A stretch of 64,000 nucleotides of DNA from UM-FILTER-37-12 sp964344965 (GCA_964344965.1 CAYFPJ010000002.1:1-64000), one strand, 5' to 3'. Positions 8,263 through 17,312 are shown, numbered from the stretch's first letter. A program made the numbers and translations. Notes: generated by a model not told the origin, from the letters alone.

Positions 8263-9060
8263 TTATTTCAAATATTCCCTCCACACTCTCCCCAACCCCC
8301 CAATCAAATCCTCCGCATTATAAAAAGTTCCTTTTTCATTTGCCAACTTCTCCCCTGTCAAACCAACCAGATGAGAGCCTGCCAAAGTAGAATCAAGCAA
8401 ATCATTGGTAGTAGAGAGGGCTGCAATAGTGCTGGAAAAGACATCACCAGTCCCTCCCTTCGTCATCCCGACATGACCACTTTTATTTTCCCACAATTCT
8501 TTTCCATCACTAATATAATCATGCTTGCCAGTAAGAGCAATAATGCAATTATATTTTGCAGCCATTTTCTGGACATTCTCGGCATTGGCTTCACAACCAA
8601 AAACATTGGCAAATTCTCTAGAGTGTGGTGTAAGGATGCAATTACTATGCAGACAATCTGGCTTGACATGCCAGAGAGCTGTGGCATCGATCACTATTTT
8701 TTTATTTGGATACTTATGTAGGATATCGTGAACTAGTGCAATAGTCTCGGAAGTTTCCGGCAATCCAGGACCAATCAGAATACTATCAACTATCTCGACA
8801 GTCTTGAATAATTCTTTTTTTGACACTCCGATAAATGTTGATATTTCACTTCGCAATTTTTTTATCAGCTTCAAATTTTCTCTTGTAGAATGAACATAGA
8901 CCATGTCGACAATCCGCGAAGCAGTCTGTACAGATAGCAGAAGAGCCCCATGAAATTTATCAGAGCCAGCAATTACAAGAAGTCGGCCATTTTGACCTTT
9001 ATGACTGTCTGGATTAGCTTGTTGTAATCTAGAAAAAATTGATTTGTCTATAGCCTGCAT
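8263..9060 (-). CDS. nnrD: ADP-dependent (S)-NAD(P)H-hydrate dehydratase
   Basis: The ribokinase-like fold of the YjeF C-terminal domain is clear: GRLLVIAGS near the N-terminus, SILIGPGL, ILTPHSREF, and the nucleotide/anion site GMTKGGTGDVFSSTIAAL. It repairs hydrated NADH and NADPH using ADP. The epimerase domain usually fused or paired with it is not in the window. The ATG at 9060 is preferred over a GTG two codons upstream. It is the first gene of the minus-strand operon that continues into the ligase genes. Confidence 0.9.
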   Translation of the reverse strand: MQAIDKSIFSRLQQANPDSHKGQNGRLLVIAGSDKFHGALLLSVQTASRIVDMVYVHSTRENLKLIKKLRSEISTFIGVSKKELFKTVEIVDSILIGPGLPETSETIALVHDILHKYPNKKIVIDATALWHVKPDCLHSNCILTPHSREFANVFGCEANAENVQKMAAKYNCIIALTGKHDYISDGKELWENKSGHVGMTKGGTGDVFSSTIAALSTTNDLLDSTLAGSHLVGLTGEKLANEKGTFYNAEDLIGGLGRVWREYLK

Positions 9061-9127
9061 ACACACTATATTGTGCGTAATTTTATGTATAAAGTCAAAT
9101 TACGATTACTAAACATAACTGACTTAG

Positions 9128-9258
9128 ATCATAAAACACAAAAACTAGGGAATAGAACACGGATGACACGGATCTAATGGATTGACACGGATAAAATCTA
9201 TTAAAATCCGTTTGATCCGTGTGCCGAAGGCCTGTGTGCTATTCCCTAGTTTTATGAT
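9128..9258. repeat. Large inverted repeat (AACTAGGGAATAG arms)
   Basis: The left arm (9128-9155) and right arm (9239-9258) share ATCATAAAAC/TAGGGAATAG in inverted order, with an extra 8 bases in the left arm. Inside are three ACACGGAT words and their complement ATCCGTGT, so the interior also folds. It occupies most of the gap between nnrD and the TraG-like gene and looks like a MITE-type repeat. No coding capacity. Confidence 0.75.
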
Positions 9259-9275
9259 TCAAAGTAATTACAAAA

Positions 9276-11231
9276 TCAATTATCAAACCTGACAATCTGA
9301 TCCTGATCAATTTTCTTAGGCTTGTCCTCACTATCTGCTTTATTCTCTTTTTTAGATCCATTCCCACCGCCAGAACCATCTTTGGCAGATCCACCGTTTT
9401 TCTTTTTCCTCTTTCTTTTCCTCTTTCGTTTCTTCTTAGGCTTGTCTTCCTTTAATTTTTCTTTCACTTCTTCCTTACTTGAGTTTTTGTCTTCGTTATC
9501 TTTTATTTCTTCATCCTTTTCTTTTCTTGGCAAAGGTGAAAAGTCTTCTGAATCTTTTAGTTCTTTTTGCTCTTCATCAAAAAAATCAAGTAGATCCTGA
9601 TCTTCTTCATCATTAGCTTTTTCTTCATCACTTCCAACCTCATCTTCTTGACCATCTTCTTCATCAAAAACTTCTGGCAAAGCCTCTCCATCTTTATCTT
9701 CGGGAAAATCAAACTTATCATCTGTCGCCAAGTCGTCTTCTTTAGCTTTTTCATTTTTAGGTAACAGATCTTCAAGAGAGATATCTTCTTTATCAGATTC
9801 TAATTTCTTCTTATCAATCTCTATTTTTTCTTTGTCATCATCTTTTTTATTATCAGTATTTTTTTCTTTCTTTTTTTCTTTTTCTACTTCTCCACTATCA
9901 CTACCAGCGATCTCCATCCCACTCCACCTAGTGATCTTCTCTTCGATGATATCACGCGATTTACCATATCTTTCCCGAGATACTCGGATCACTTTGTTAG
10001 CGCTCCCAGTAGACGAGCCAAGTGGTGGCATGCCAACCGCGCTGAACGGCTGGGAAGCAACTCCATTGATCATCAGTTTTAGAAAGATTTGATATTTTGG
10101 CAGATTAACAATATGCTCTTCGGTAAAAGTCGGAGCATATTCTTTTGCTAGAGCCTCCGCATCAGCTGCTCCCACTCGAAAAGTAAGAATACTTCCCACA
10201 TTGCCAAATACAGCATCAGCTACAGTCTCATCTAGCTGAGCCACGTATTGGTGAGCCATGATCAGACCAAGGCGATACTTACGAGCTTCAGACAAAATAT
10301 TGGCAAAAGACTGAGTAGCAAAATTCTGAAATTCATCTACATAAAGAAAAAAATCATTACGCTCTTCCTCAGGAATATCTACTCTACTCATAGCGGCCAG
10401 TTGGATCTCGGTAATAAGCATTCCCCCGAGAAGACGACTATTGTCCTCCCCAATTCTACCTTTGGAAAGATTCATGATGAGGATCTTCTTCTGATCCATG
10501 ATCTCTCGTATATTAATCGTTGATTTCACTTGAGCCACCATATTCCTGATCACACTGGCAGAAAGAAACTGACCAATCTTGTTCTGAATTGGAGCGACCG
10601 CTTCTTTTTGGTACCTGGGTTCGTAGTTGGCAAATTCTGTAGTCCAAAATGATTTGACGACAGGGTCTTTCAATTGACGAATAACTTTTCGTCGATATTT
10701 CTTATCAGCAAGCATTCTGTTGATCCCAAGTAGTGTAGAGCCTTGAGAATCAAGTAGAGCAAGGAGTGTATTATTGAGAATGTATTCCATCCTCGCACTC
10801 CAGACATCTGGCCAAATCTTCTTGAAGACTCCCATCAGTCCAGAAGCAACAAGATGCTTTTGTTCTTCAGATTCTACTTCTAGAATATTGAAGCCAATTG
10901 GGAACTCTACATCAGCTGGATTGAAGTAAATAACATCATTGGTACGATGAGAAGGAATATAGTCGATCAGCTTCTCAGCCATGTCTCCATGAGGATCTAC
11001 CACTCCGACACCATGACCATTATATATGTCTTGGAGAACCATGTTCTCGAGCATAGTCGTCTTACCCATCCCAGTCTTCCCTATCACATACATGTGTCTT
11101 CTGCGATCATCTGTCTTGATGCCAAACTTGCGCATCTGATTACGATAATTAGTCTGCGCAAAAAAACAGACATGTTGTTTGTCTTCTGTAGATTTTTCTT
11201 GTCCCTTTATTTGGAGGTGGTGAGTGGGCAT
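9276..11231 (-). CDS. TraG/VirD4-like (HerA/FtsK superfamily) ATPase with a charged tail
   Basis: Residues 51-59 form the Walker A loop GKTGMGKTT, followed by VGVVDPHGDMAEKL. DFFLYVDEFQNF is the Walker B region, and AHQYVAQLDETVADAVFGN follows, as in type IV coupling-protein ATPases. From about residue 430 the protein becomes low complexity: a long Asp/Glu/Lys region, then a run of Lys and Arg (KKKRKRKRKRKKK), then a second charged stretch. Similar proteins are common in Patescibacteria, where they may drive DNA or protein transport. There is no transmembrane segment and no VirB-type partner gene here. A role in DNA movement is inference. Confidence 0.85.
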   Translation of the reverse strand: MPTHHLQIKGQEKSTEDKQHVCFFAQTNYRNQMRKFGIKTDDRRRHMYVIGKTGMGKTTMLENMVLQDIYNGHGVGVVDPHGDMAEKLIDYIPSHRTNDVIYFNPADVEFPIGFNILEVESEEQKHLVASGLMGVFKKIWPDVWSARMEYILNNTLLALLDSQGSTLLGINRMLADKKYRRKVIRQLKDPVVKSFWTTEFANYEPRYQKEAVAPIQNKIGQFLSASVIRNMVAQVKSTINIREIMDQKKILIMNLSKGRIGEDNSRLLGGMLITEIQLAAMSRVDIPEEERNDFFLYVDEFQNFATQSFANILSEARKYRLGLIMAHQYVAQLDETVADAVFGNVGSILTFRVGAADAEALAKEYAPTFTEEHIVNLPKYQIFLKLMINGVASQPFSAVGMPPLGSSTGSANKVIRVSRERYGKSRDIIEEKITRWSGMEIAGSDSGEVEKEKKKEKNTDNKKDDDKEKIEIDKKKLESDKEDISLEDLLPKNEKAKEDDLATDDKFDFPEDKDGEALPEVFDEEDGQEDEVGSDEEKANDEEDQDLLDFFDEEQKELKDSEDFSPLPRKEKDEEIKDNEDKNSSKEEVKEKLKEDKPKKKRKRKRKRKKKNGGSAKDGSGGGNGSKKENKADSEDKPKKIDQDQIVRFDN

Positions 11232-11316
11232 GAATTTTGGTAGTTCAGCTAATATTTCAAAGTATAATTATTATAGCACATAACATATAACCTGTAACAT
11301 ATAACTTTCCATTGTG

Positions 11317-12000
11317 TTATGGTTCAAATACTTCCTGTACTGGATATTTGCAAAATCCCTCATGGATTCCGTCATTGCCAAATCTTTCCAACCAAGTAGG
11401 ATTGCTGGAATATTTATACATAAAACTATTTTGCAACGAAGCAACTAACCTGTGTTTGAAAGGATTTTTCAAAATGTAATTGAAATGTTTCCAGAAGTCA
11501 GTAATGTTACGGATGCAGTAATCGTGATATTGGTACCATATTTTTCTGCCTGGTGTTTGGTCTAGTTTGTTTAACTCACGAGATGAGTCTTTGTGTAGCT
11601 TACGAACGAACTCAGTTAGAACATGTTTTTCTTGCTTTGGGACGAAATTCGCTGCGCTCATTTCATCATTCCATTCTTTATAGGAAATATTCTCTCGTCT
11701 GATAGGAATGACAGATTGAGCCACAGCGAAATCTGTCCCAGTAGGCATATACTTTTTATTAATAGATTGCGGCAGTGAAAAAAGTATATGGTAATGATTA
11801 TCTAATAACACCCATGCATACATTCTGATACTAAACCTTTCAATCGATTGACGAAAAACATTTTGCCACAATATCTTTTTATATTCTTTTTCAAAATACT
11901 TTTTCCCCTCCCAACACCGCGCCGTCAAAAAATAAGTATGTCCTCCATAAATATGATGCGGTCTATGTAAATTCCGATTTTGTGTTTGTGACAAGACCAT
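11317..12000 (-). CDS. REP-associated Y1 (HUH) transposase-like protein
   Basis: The N-terminus HRPHHIYGGHTYFLTARCW and the HUH motif in VLLDNHYHILFSLP (His69, His71) mark the Y1 transposase family. The likely nucleophile is Tyr175 in HFNYILKNP. Such proteins cut and rejoin single-stranded DNA at hairpins and are linked to REP sequences. Residues ~83-128 (TGTDFAVAQSVIP...DEMSAANFVP) are an insertion that is itself encoded by REP-like DNA, yet stays in frame. A REP hairpin lies just upstream at 12024-12050. This gene is the best candidate in the window for moving the 145-bp elements, though that is not proved. Confidence 0.85.
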   Translation of the reverse strand: MVLSQTQNRNLHRPHHIYGGHTYFLTARCWEGKKYFEKEYKKILWQNVFRQSIERFSIRMYAWVLLDNHYHILFSLPQSINKKYMPTGTDFAVAQSVIPIRRENISYKEWNDEMSAANFVPKQEKHVLTEFVRKLHKDSSRELNKLDQTPGRKIWYQYHDYCIRNITDFWKHFNYILKNPFKHRLVASLQNSFMYKYSSNPTWLERFGNDGIHEGFCKYPVQEVFEP

Positions 12001-12023
12001 ACAAAAAATACAAAATTCGGAAT

Positions 12024-12050
12024 GACAAACGAAGCGCAGCGGAGTTTGTC
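12024..12050. repeat. REP-like hairpin upstream of the transposase gene
   Basis: GACAAAC (12024-12030) pairs with GTTTGTC (12044-12050) around GAAGCGCAGCGGA. The hairpin covers the stop codon of the methyltransferase and lies 24 bp from the start of the Y1 transposase. REP sequences next to their own transposase gene are usual for this family. Confidence 0.7.
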
Positions 12051-12738
12051 ATCCACGGATTACACTCACAATATTATGCCCCTTCCTCAAATCCCTCCTC
12101 TTACCTTTCTTAGAAAAATACTGATCGACTATTTCAAACCCTGAACGAGTGAACAAATCTTCTAACTCTTCAATTTTAAATCCATAATAATACCTTTCGC
12201 CCAGCACTCCCCCGACAGGAGTGATCCAAGGAATGAGGAAATTGGCTCCGTGCTTTTTGAATTTTCCTTTGTTTACCACTTTGTTGACACTATCAGAAAA
12301 AAGATTCCAATTGGTCATCATGATGTGCCCCCCGGGTTTCAAAACTCGTTTCATTTCAGATAATGCTTTCAGTCTAGATTTTTCATCTGGCAAATGATGC
12401 AGTGTAGCGATACAAAAAATAAGATCAAACGTATTATCCTCCAATGGAAGATCCGTCATCTCTGCCACTACAAATTTATTATTAGGAAAATCTTTCTTGC
12501 CCATCTCTATCTGTCCTTCACTTTGATCGACTCCCACATATTCCATGTCTTGAAATTTATCCAAAAGATGGTATAATCGCCCTGCTCCACAACCAATATC
12601 AAGAACGCTATCACCATCTTTGATATATTTTTGAAAAGGGAGCATATCGTCCCAAACTTTTTGTCTAGTAGAAGCAAAAAGTGGCGCGATCTTATCGTAG
12701 ATATCTTTGTTTTGTTTGATAATTTTTTTTGAATCCAT
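12049..12738 (-). CDS. Class I SAM-dependent methyltransferase
   Basis: Motif I is VLDIGCGAGRLY at residues 45-56, with YVGVDQSEGQIEMGKK after it and FDLIFCIATLHHL as motif IV. ALSEMKRVLKPGGHIMMTNW is the usual closing motif of type 11 methyltransferases. N-terminal QNKDIYDKIAPLFASTRQ resembles the substrate-side helix of Trm9/ABH8-like tRNA wobble-uridine methyltransferases. With Elp3, which makes the cm5U34 precursor, encoded next to it in the opposite direction, a tRNA role is plausible. The substrate is not proven. Confidence 0.8.
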   Translation of the reverse strand: MDSKKIIKQNKDIYDKIAPLFASTRQKVWDDMLPFQKYIKDGDSVLDIGCGAGRLYHLLDKFQDMEYVGVDQSEGQIEMGKKDFPNNKFVVAEMTDLPLEDNTFDLIFCIATLHHLPDEKSRLKALSEMKRVLKPGGHIMMTNWNLFSDSVNKVVNKGKFKKHGANFLIPWITPVGGVLGERYYYGFKIEELEDLFTRSGFEIVDQYFSKKGKRRDLRKGHNIVSVIRG

Positions 12739-12748
12739 AATTTCTGAA

Positions 12749-12820
12749 TGTAACTCAGGCCTTTAGGCCTGATAGAACCAATTTTGTTTGATGTAGTCAG
12801 GCCTAAAGGCCTGAGTTACA
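12749..12820. repeat. Inverted pair of REP hairpins between divergent genes
   Basis: TGTAACTCAGGCCTTTAGGCCTGA (positions 12749-12772) is mirrored by its near-exact complement at 12797-12820. Each half is also a hairpin of its own (TCAGGCC / GGCCTGA). This BIME-like unit fills the gap between the divergently transcribed methyltransferase and elp3 genes and ends one base before the elp3 ATG, so it may affect elp3 translation. Confidence 0.8.
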
Positions 12821-12821
12821 T

Positions 12822-14501
12822 ATGTGTATGTCTGAATTTGAACAAATAGTAAAATCTATCATTACCCAAAATCCTTCCACCAAAGGTGAGCTTGATGATA
12901 TGAGGAGAAAAATCTGTGGTGAATTGCGTATCAATCAACCGTCTAACCGTAAACTTCTGCAAGCTTACCAGAATTTGGTCAAAAAGAAAAGCATTGAGAA
13001 AAATCAAAAAATAGAAAGATTACTAAGGAAAGCCGATATTCGCACCCTCTCTGGTGTTGCTGTGATCACCTCACTCATCAAACCATACAGCTGTCCAGGA
13101 CAATGTGTCTATTGCCCAACTGAAGTAAGGATGCCCAAGAGCTATATCGCCACCGAGCCAGCCGCTGCTCGGGCTCTGTCTCTTGAGTTTAGTCCTTATG
13201 AACAAATGCAAAGGAGAATCAAGATGCTGGAACTCAATGGTCATCCAGTCGAAAAAATTGAATACATTATCAAAGGTGGTACTTGGAATGCTTATCCGAT
13301 CAAATATCAATACTGGTTCATCATGGAGTCATTCAAGGCTTGTAATAATTTGTCGCGGAGAAAAAAAATAGCAGTGACAAATGAAGTGGATTGGAAAACT
13401 AGGCCACTAGCAGATGTGCAAGCAGAACTAGAAAAAGAGCAAGAATACAATGACAAAAAAGCTAGATACAAAATCATCGGTCTAACTCTCGAGACTAGGC
13501 CAGATGCCATCAGGCCGAAAACCATCATGCACATGCGTCTGCAAGGCTGTACCAGAATTGAACTTGGTCTCCAGGCCCCTGATGACAAAATTCTTGAGCT
13601 GATCAAACGAGGTCATACTGTCCAGCAGTTCAAAGATGCTATTCTCCTCCTCCGCCAAGCTGGCTTCAAAGTGGACCTCCACTTCATGCCCGATCTACCA
13701 GGGACCACAGCGAAGCATGATGTAGAAATGTATGAGACCATTTTCTCTGATCCTGGATTGAAGCCAGATATGATCAAGATCTATCCCTGCACTGTGATTA
13801 AATCGGCTGAACTATATGGCTGGCTACAAGATGGTCGCTACAAGCCGTATAGTGGAAAGGAATTATTCTGGGCGTTATTGGAAATGAAAAAATTGACCCC
13901 ACGATATTGTCGAATCTCTAGATTGATCCGTGACATCCCAAGTGATGTCATCGAGGCTGGTAATGCTGTCACAAATCTGCGTGAATATTTGGCGCAAGAA
14001 ATGAAGAAGAATGGTTGGGTCTGTCAATGTCTTCGCTGCCGAGAAGTGGGACATCAAATAAAGAACAAAGAACAACTAACAACTAACAAAATTAAATTGT
14101 TTGTCGACGAATATGAAACTATTGGTGGGACGGAATATTTCTTGAGTTTTGAAGATGAAAAACGTCAGGTTGTTTTTGCTTTTTTGCGACTCCGACTGCC
14201 AGATAAGCAAAACAAAAATCAAAGCATTTCAAGCCTTTTAGGCCTTTCCAGCTTTTCAAGCCTTTCATTCATTCGTGAACTCCACACCTACGGTCAACTC
14301 GTCAACCTGGGCAAGGAAAATAAAAAAGCTTCTCAACACAAAGGCATGGGTAAGAAGCTAGTAGAGAAGGCTGAAGAAATAGCCAAAAAAAATGGATTTG
14401 ATAGTATGGCAGTTATTTCTGGAGTGGGAGTGAGAGGATACTATAGAAAATTAGGTTATAGAAAAAAAGGGACTTATATGACAAAAAATCTACTTGCTTG
14501 A
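12822..14501 (+). CDS. elp3: Elp3-like tRNA U34 carboxymethyl radical SAM / acetyltransferase
   Basis: CPGQCVYC carries the radical SAM cluster cysteines 91, 95 and 98 in the CX3CX2C spacing of Elp3. IIKGGTWNAYP, GLTLETRPD and FMPDLPGTT are further Elp3 landmarks. The C-terminal ~120 residues form the GNAT domain (HKGMGKKLVEKAEEIAKKNGF). Elp3 uses acetyl-CoA and SAM to modify the wobble uridine of tRNA. Inside the GNAT domain, NKNQSISSLLGLSSFSSLS is encoded by a repetitive palindromic stretch (14219-14272) and is probably an inserted loop. Length 559 is normal to slightly long. The gene ends by overlapping the next minus-strand gene by 12 bp. Confidence 0.92.
   Translation: MCMSEFEQIVKSIITQNPSTKGELDDMRRKICGELRINQPSNRKLLQAYQNLVKKKSIEKNQKIERLLRKADIRTLSGVAVITSLIKPYSCPGQCVYCPTEVRMPKSYIATEPAAARALSLEFSPYEQMQRRIKMLELNGHPVEKIEYIIKGGTWNAYPIKYQYWFIMESFKACNNLSRRKKIAVTNEVDWKTRPLADVQAELEKEQEYNDKKARYKIIGLTLETRPDAIRPKTIMHMRLQGCTRIELGLQAPDDKILELIKRGHTVQQFKDAILLLRQAGFKVDLHFMPDLPGTTAKHDVEMYETIFSDPGLKPDMIKIYPCTVIKSAELYGWLQDGRYKPYSGKELFWALLEMKKLTPRYCRISRLIRDIPSDVIEAGNAVTNLREYLAQEMKKNGWVCQCLRCREVGHQIKNKEQLTTNKIKLFVDEYETIGGTEYFLSFEDEKRQVVFAFLRLRLPDKQNKNQSISSLLGLSSFSSLSFIRELHTYGQLVNLGKENKKASQHKGMGKKLVEKAEEIAKKNGFDSMAVISGVGVRGYYRKLGYRKKGTYMTKNLLA
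14219..14275. repeat. REP-like repeat inserted in frame in elp3
   Basis: Short repeated words AAGCCTTT, AGGCCTTT and TTTTCAAGCC form overlapping hairpins. Their complement (GGCTTGAAAAGCT) recurs at 33856-33890 before pilT, so this is a dispersed repeat. It is translated as a Ser/Leu-rich loop without disturbing the acetyltransferase frame. Confidence 0.6.
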
Positions 14502-15089
14502 AGATTTCTCTACAACTTTTTCTTTCAATCTTACAGTTGCCACAGGCCTTATCCAAGTAAACTCATCTAATACATCTGATGATAATTCATAGTTACGGAT
14601 TGTCTCCTGTTTCAACATATTTGCAATTAATACACAAAGTTCTGATACAGGAACGCCAGACTCTGTGGCAATGTCATCAAGCCTACTTCCCCCGTATGCT
14701 CGTATCTCCAACTCTCTCAAAAATTCCGGAGCATACCATACATATCCTTTTGCACGGTCCTCTTGCTCAATTTCATACACATAATCATCCCAGAAATCAG
14801 GGCGTTCACTTAGCATAGTTTTCGCGATAGGTAAAAGTTTTTTGTCACGATCCATCTCCCATTCACGTGCAATAGTATTCAAACGAAACCCTCGTCGTTT
14901 TATATCTAGCACGTGTCTTATGTCTGTCTGTAATTCAGGTGTGAGCACCTCTCTTATTTTACGATGCTGATCCGATCTCTTTACAAGTAGACCATCTGTG
15001 CCTAATTCATTGCGTCTTCTCCTACGGACAACCTCATCTATAATTGGCTGTAATCCAAAATCTGATACAGTATATCCTTCCTCTATCAA
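14490..15089 (-). CDS. Unknown protein with possible winged-helix-like modules
   Basis: The 199-residue, strongly charged protein has no clear family. The segment WYAPEFLRELEIRAYGGS followed by LDDIATESGVPVSELCVLI reads like a helix-turn-helix that recognises a conserved partner, but this is a visual impression. The start is a TTG whose bases overlap the TGA of the upstream gene (TTGA), so the two genes are translationally coupled. The 3' end overlaps the end of elp3 by 12 bp on the other strand. Confidence 0.6.
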   Translation of the reverse strand: MIEEGYTVSDFGLQPIIDEVVRRRRRNELGTDGLLVKRSDQHRKIREVLTPELQTDIRHVLDIKRRGFRLNTIAREWEMDRDKKLLPIAKTMLSERPDFWDDYVYEIEQEDRAKGYVWYAPEFLRELEIRAYGGSRLDDIATESGVPVSELCVLIANMLKQETIRNYELSSDVLDEFTWIRPVATVRLKEKVVEKSSSK

Positions 15090-16327
15090 CTGATTTTAAA
15101 TGAATGTCTTGTGGGAAGTCTCTCTCTGTCAGCTGTTTCAGGAGGAATAGTGAGTTCATTCCGAATTTCTGCAACAATCATTTCACAAAGCTTGCGAGTA
15201 TAGCGATAGTACTCTTTTTCTCCACCGACGGCAAAACTATCCATATCAAATTTTTCATTTGGCTGTTTGTCTATTGCATGCCGATCTATAATATCTGCGG
15301 CTATCTCACCTACTCGCCTTGGAGTAACACGACTCTTTCCAATAGCTGCCAACTCGTCTGAAAACATATCTGACAGATAAGCACTCATGCCACGTTCAGT
15401 TAGTGGAAAATCATATAGTAGCTGTTGCTCTTCTTTCCATCTTTCTTCCGCAGTATTGATGACCCATTCAGATAAAGGTCTTCGTACCTTATCCCCTCTT
15501 TTGTCAGACTTTATATCTCCTGTTCTATCTGGATATTTTTCCTTATATTCTTCCACCATTTCTGGAATACGTTTGTAAAGATTAGGATACAGACCTACAG
15601 CCTCTGGTCTATAAATCAAGTCAGCACACTCAATTGCAATAGAATCAATCCTTCTTTGCACAAAACCTCGCAATTTTTTTACACTTAGCCATTCAGGAAT
15701 TTCTTCTTCTCTCACCAATCCTTCAATACCCTCTTGGACATTCACATCATGAGGTTTATCAAGAGTGTCGTCCAATGCCTGCTTCCATTCTTTCTCATCT
15801 TCACCATCCAGACGAGTCGCATATTCTGATTCAACCAGAGCATCAAGATCCTTTGTAGACATCTTCGCCAACTGGTACATTTTTTCAGCATTATCTACTC
15901 CATAAACACAGTATGTAGCCCTACCAGGAAGATCAGAAACAAATACTAGAACACCTTCACTCGAAAGCATATACATTGTATAGCCGCGCCCTTTTGTTCG
16001 ACTTTTTGTATAGATACTCTCTATTTTTTGATGCTCTATTTCTCTCCGACGAAAAACTTTTTCTATCCACCCATTCCTAGGAAGTGGGGGTTGATCTAGT
16101 ACAGCTGCTGCTTTTGGTTTTCTTTCACCACGAATTTTTCGCATTTCCACCCCTGAACGCAAAATAGGAAACCACACCATTCCATTCTTTTGGTGCAATT
16201 CGGATACTTCCTCTAGCGTATTTTGTACAGATTGTTCCATGTCTCCTAGAATCTTTACTCTTTCTTCTAGAAGCCTGCGAGCCTCTTGTTCCAAATCTGG
16301 ACCACCTGATTCTCCTGCTATATACAC
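15086..16327 (-). CDS. Large unknown protein, paralogue of the split gene at 20486-22496
   Basis: The 413 residues match no family I know. The region around residues 110-150 (IESIYTKSR...YTMYMLSSEGVLVFVSDLPGR) aligns by eye with IEST...LYDLFVIPDKGVSIFVSDLHGE in the 20486-22496 protein, so the two are paralogues. The N-terminus has a coiled-coil-like stretch and the C-terminus (YRYTRKLCEMIVAEI) is probably helical. It starts with GTG and is coupled to the following gene by a 4-bp overlap. No signal peptide or membrane segment. The family is likely lineage-specific. Confidence 0.65.
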   Translation of the reverse strand: MYIAGESGGPDLEQEARRLLEERVKILGDMEQSVQNTLEEVSELHQKNGMVWFPILRSGVEMRKIRGERKPKAAAVLDQPPLPRNGWIEKVFRRREIEHQKIESIYTKSRTKGRGYTMYMLSSEGVLVFVSDLPGRATYCVYGVDNAEKMYQLAKMSTKDLDALVESEYATRLDGEDEKEWKQALDDTLDKPHDVNVQEGIEGLVREEEIPEWLSVKKLRGFVQRRIDSIAIECADLIYRPEAVGLYPNLYKRIPEMVEEYKEKYPDRTGDIKSDKRGDKVRRPLSEWVINTAEERWKEEQQLLYDFPLTERGMSAYLSDMFSDELAAIGKSRVTPRRVGEIAADIIDRHAIDKQPNEKFDMDSFAVGGEKEYYRYTRKLCEMIVAEIRNELTIPPETADRERLPTRHSFKIS

Positions 16328-16374
16328 AATTATTTAAATATTATATTCAAGAATGACTTTCACCGCAAAATTAC

Positions 16375-17283
16375 TTAACCAAAAGATAAAATGACTACTC
16401 CCACCACCATAATACCAATCGCGGATAGTTTCAGCAAGATATTTCTTTTGTCCACTTCTTCCTTTATAATACCTGGCGCGAATTTGGTCAGAAGAACTGT
16501 CATTGCAAAGACCATTATAGGCTGGGAACCTTCTAGTGAACTTACCAAAGATACAGGCGCCATAGACAGAGCTTTAATTTTCAAAAAAATACCAAGCTTA
16601 CCAATCATATTAATGACAACAATGATTGCAAGCACTTTACAAGTAAAAAAAGATTTTTTATCTTTACGAAAATCATGTCTGAATTTTTTGGAAAAAAATA
16701 ATAACAAACTAAGACAGACAGGAAATATAGTAAAGAAGACAAACATAACCTCAAACGGTAGAGAAAATCGGACAGAGACATAGCGAATAATAACATGGTA
16801 AGCTGCAAAAAACATTGTAGCTACCAACATCAACAAGAAGGATCTGGAAAAAGTAAATCTACCAAAACTTTTGACATGAAGAGAGGCAACCAATCCACCA
16901 ACAAATAATATGAGGAAAGACAGTAATTGGACGCTATTCAATTCCTCACCAATAAAAACCCAACCACCAAACAAAGTAAAGACAGGAACAAAACTCCAAA
17001 AAACACTAAGTCTACTAGCTTCCTCAATTTGTAAAGCTCTTACATAGAGGAGCACTCCTGTAAAAAAAGCAACAGAGCCAATGGCTATAAAAAATAGCTC
17101 TAATACAGTAGGAACGAAAAAATCTATAAAAGGAATGACTACTAATACGAGCGCTCCGGCAATAATACCAACCACAGCATATACATACGGATTCTTGAAC
17201 TTCTTATCAACCATAAACTTCTCACCAACATTGGTGAGAGCCCAAAAGAAATGTGTGAGGAGGGCGTATGATATCCAGGACAT
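16375..17283 (-). CDS. EamA/DMT-family membrane transporter
   Basis: The 302-residue protein has about ten hydrophobic helices in two similar halves, starting with WISYALLTHFFWALTNVGEKF. This is the EamA drug/metabolite transporter pattern. The end-of-helix-4 segment VFWSFVPVFTLFGGWVFIGEEL and its second-half equivalent ASLVSSLEGSQPIMVF match the usual EamA repeat. A paralogue is encoded at 45532-46365. Substrate unknown. It lies between unknown genes and the truncated queH gene. Confidence 0.85.
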   Translation of the reverse strand: MSWISYALLTHFFWALTNVGEKFMVDKKFKNPYVYAVVGIIAGALVLVVIPFIDFFVPTVLELFFIAIGSVAFFTGVLLYVRALQIEEASRLSVFWSFVPVFTLFGGWVFIGEELNSVQLLSFLILFVGGLVASLHVKSFGRFTFSRSFLLMLVATMFFAAYHVIIRYVSVRFSLPFEVMFVFFTIFPVCLSLLLFFSKKFRHDFRKDKKSFFTCKVLAIIVVINMIGKLGIFLKIKALSMAPVSLVSSLEGSQPIMVFAMTVLLTKFAPGIIKEEVDKRNILLKLSAIGIMVVGVVILSFG

Positions 17284-17312
17284 AAATATTGTTGCATGTT
17301 AAATGCTATGTG

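Noticed and set aside
9322..9600. A Ser/Phe-rich reading frame opposite the TraG tail.
   Set aside because: It is the mirror of the charged low-complexity tail (GAA/AAG codons read backwards) and has no independent support.
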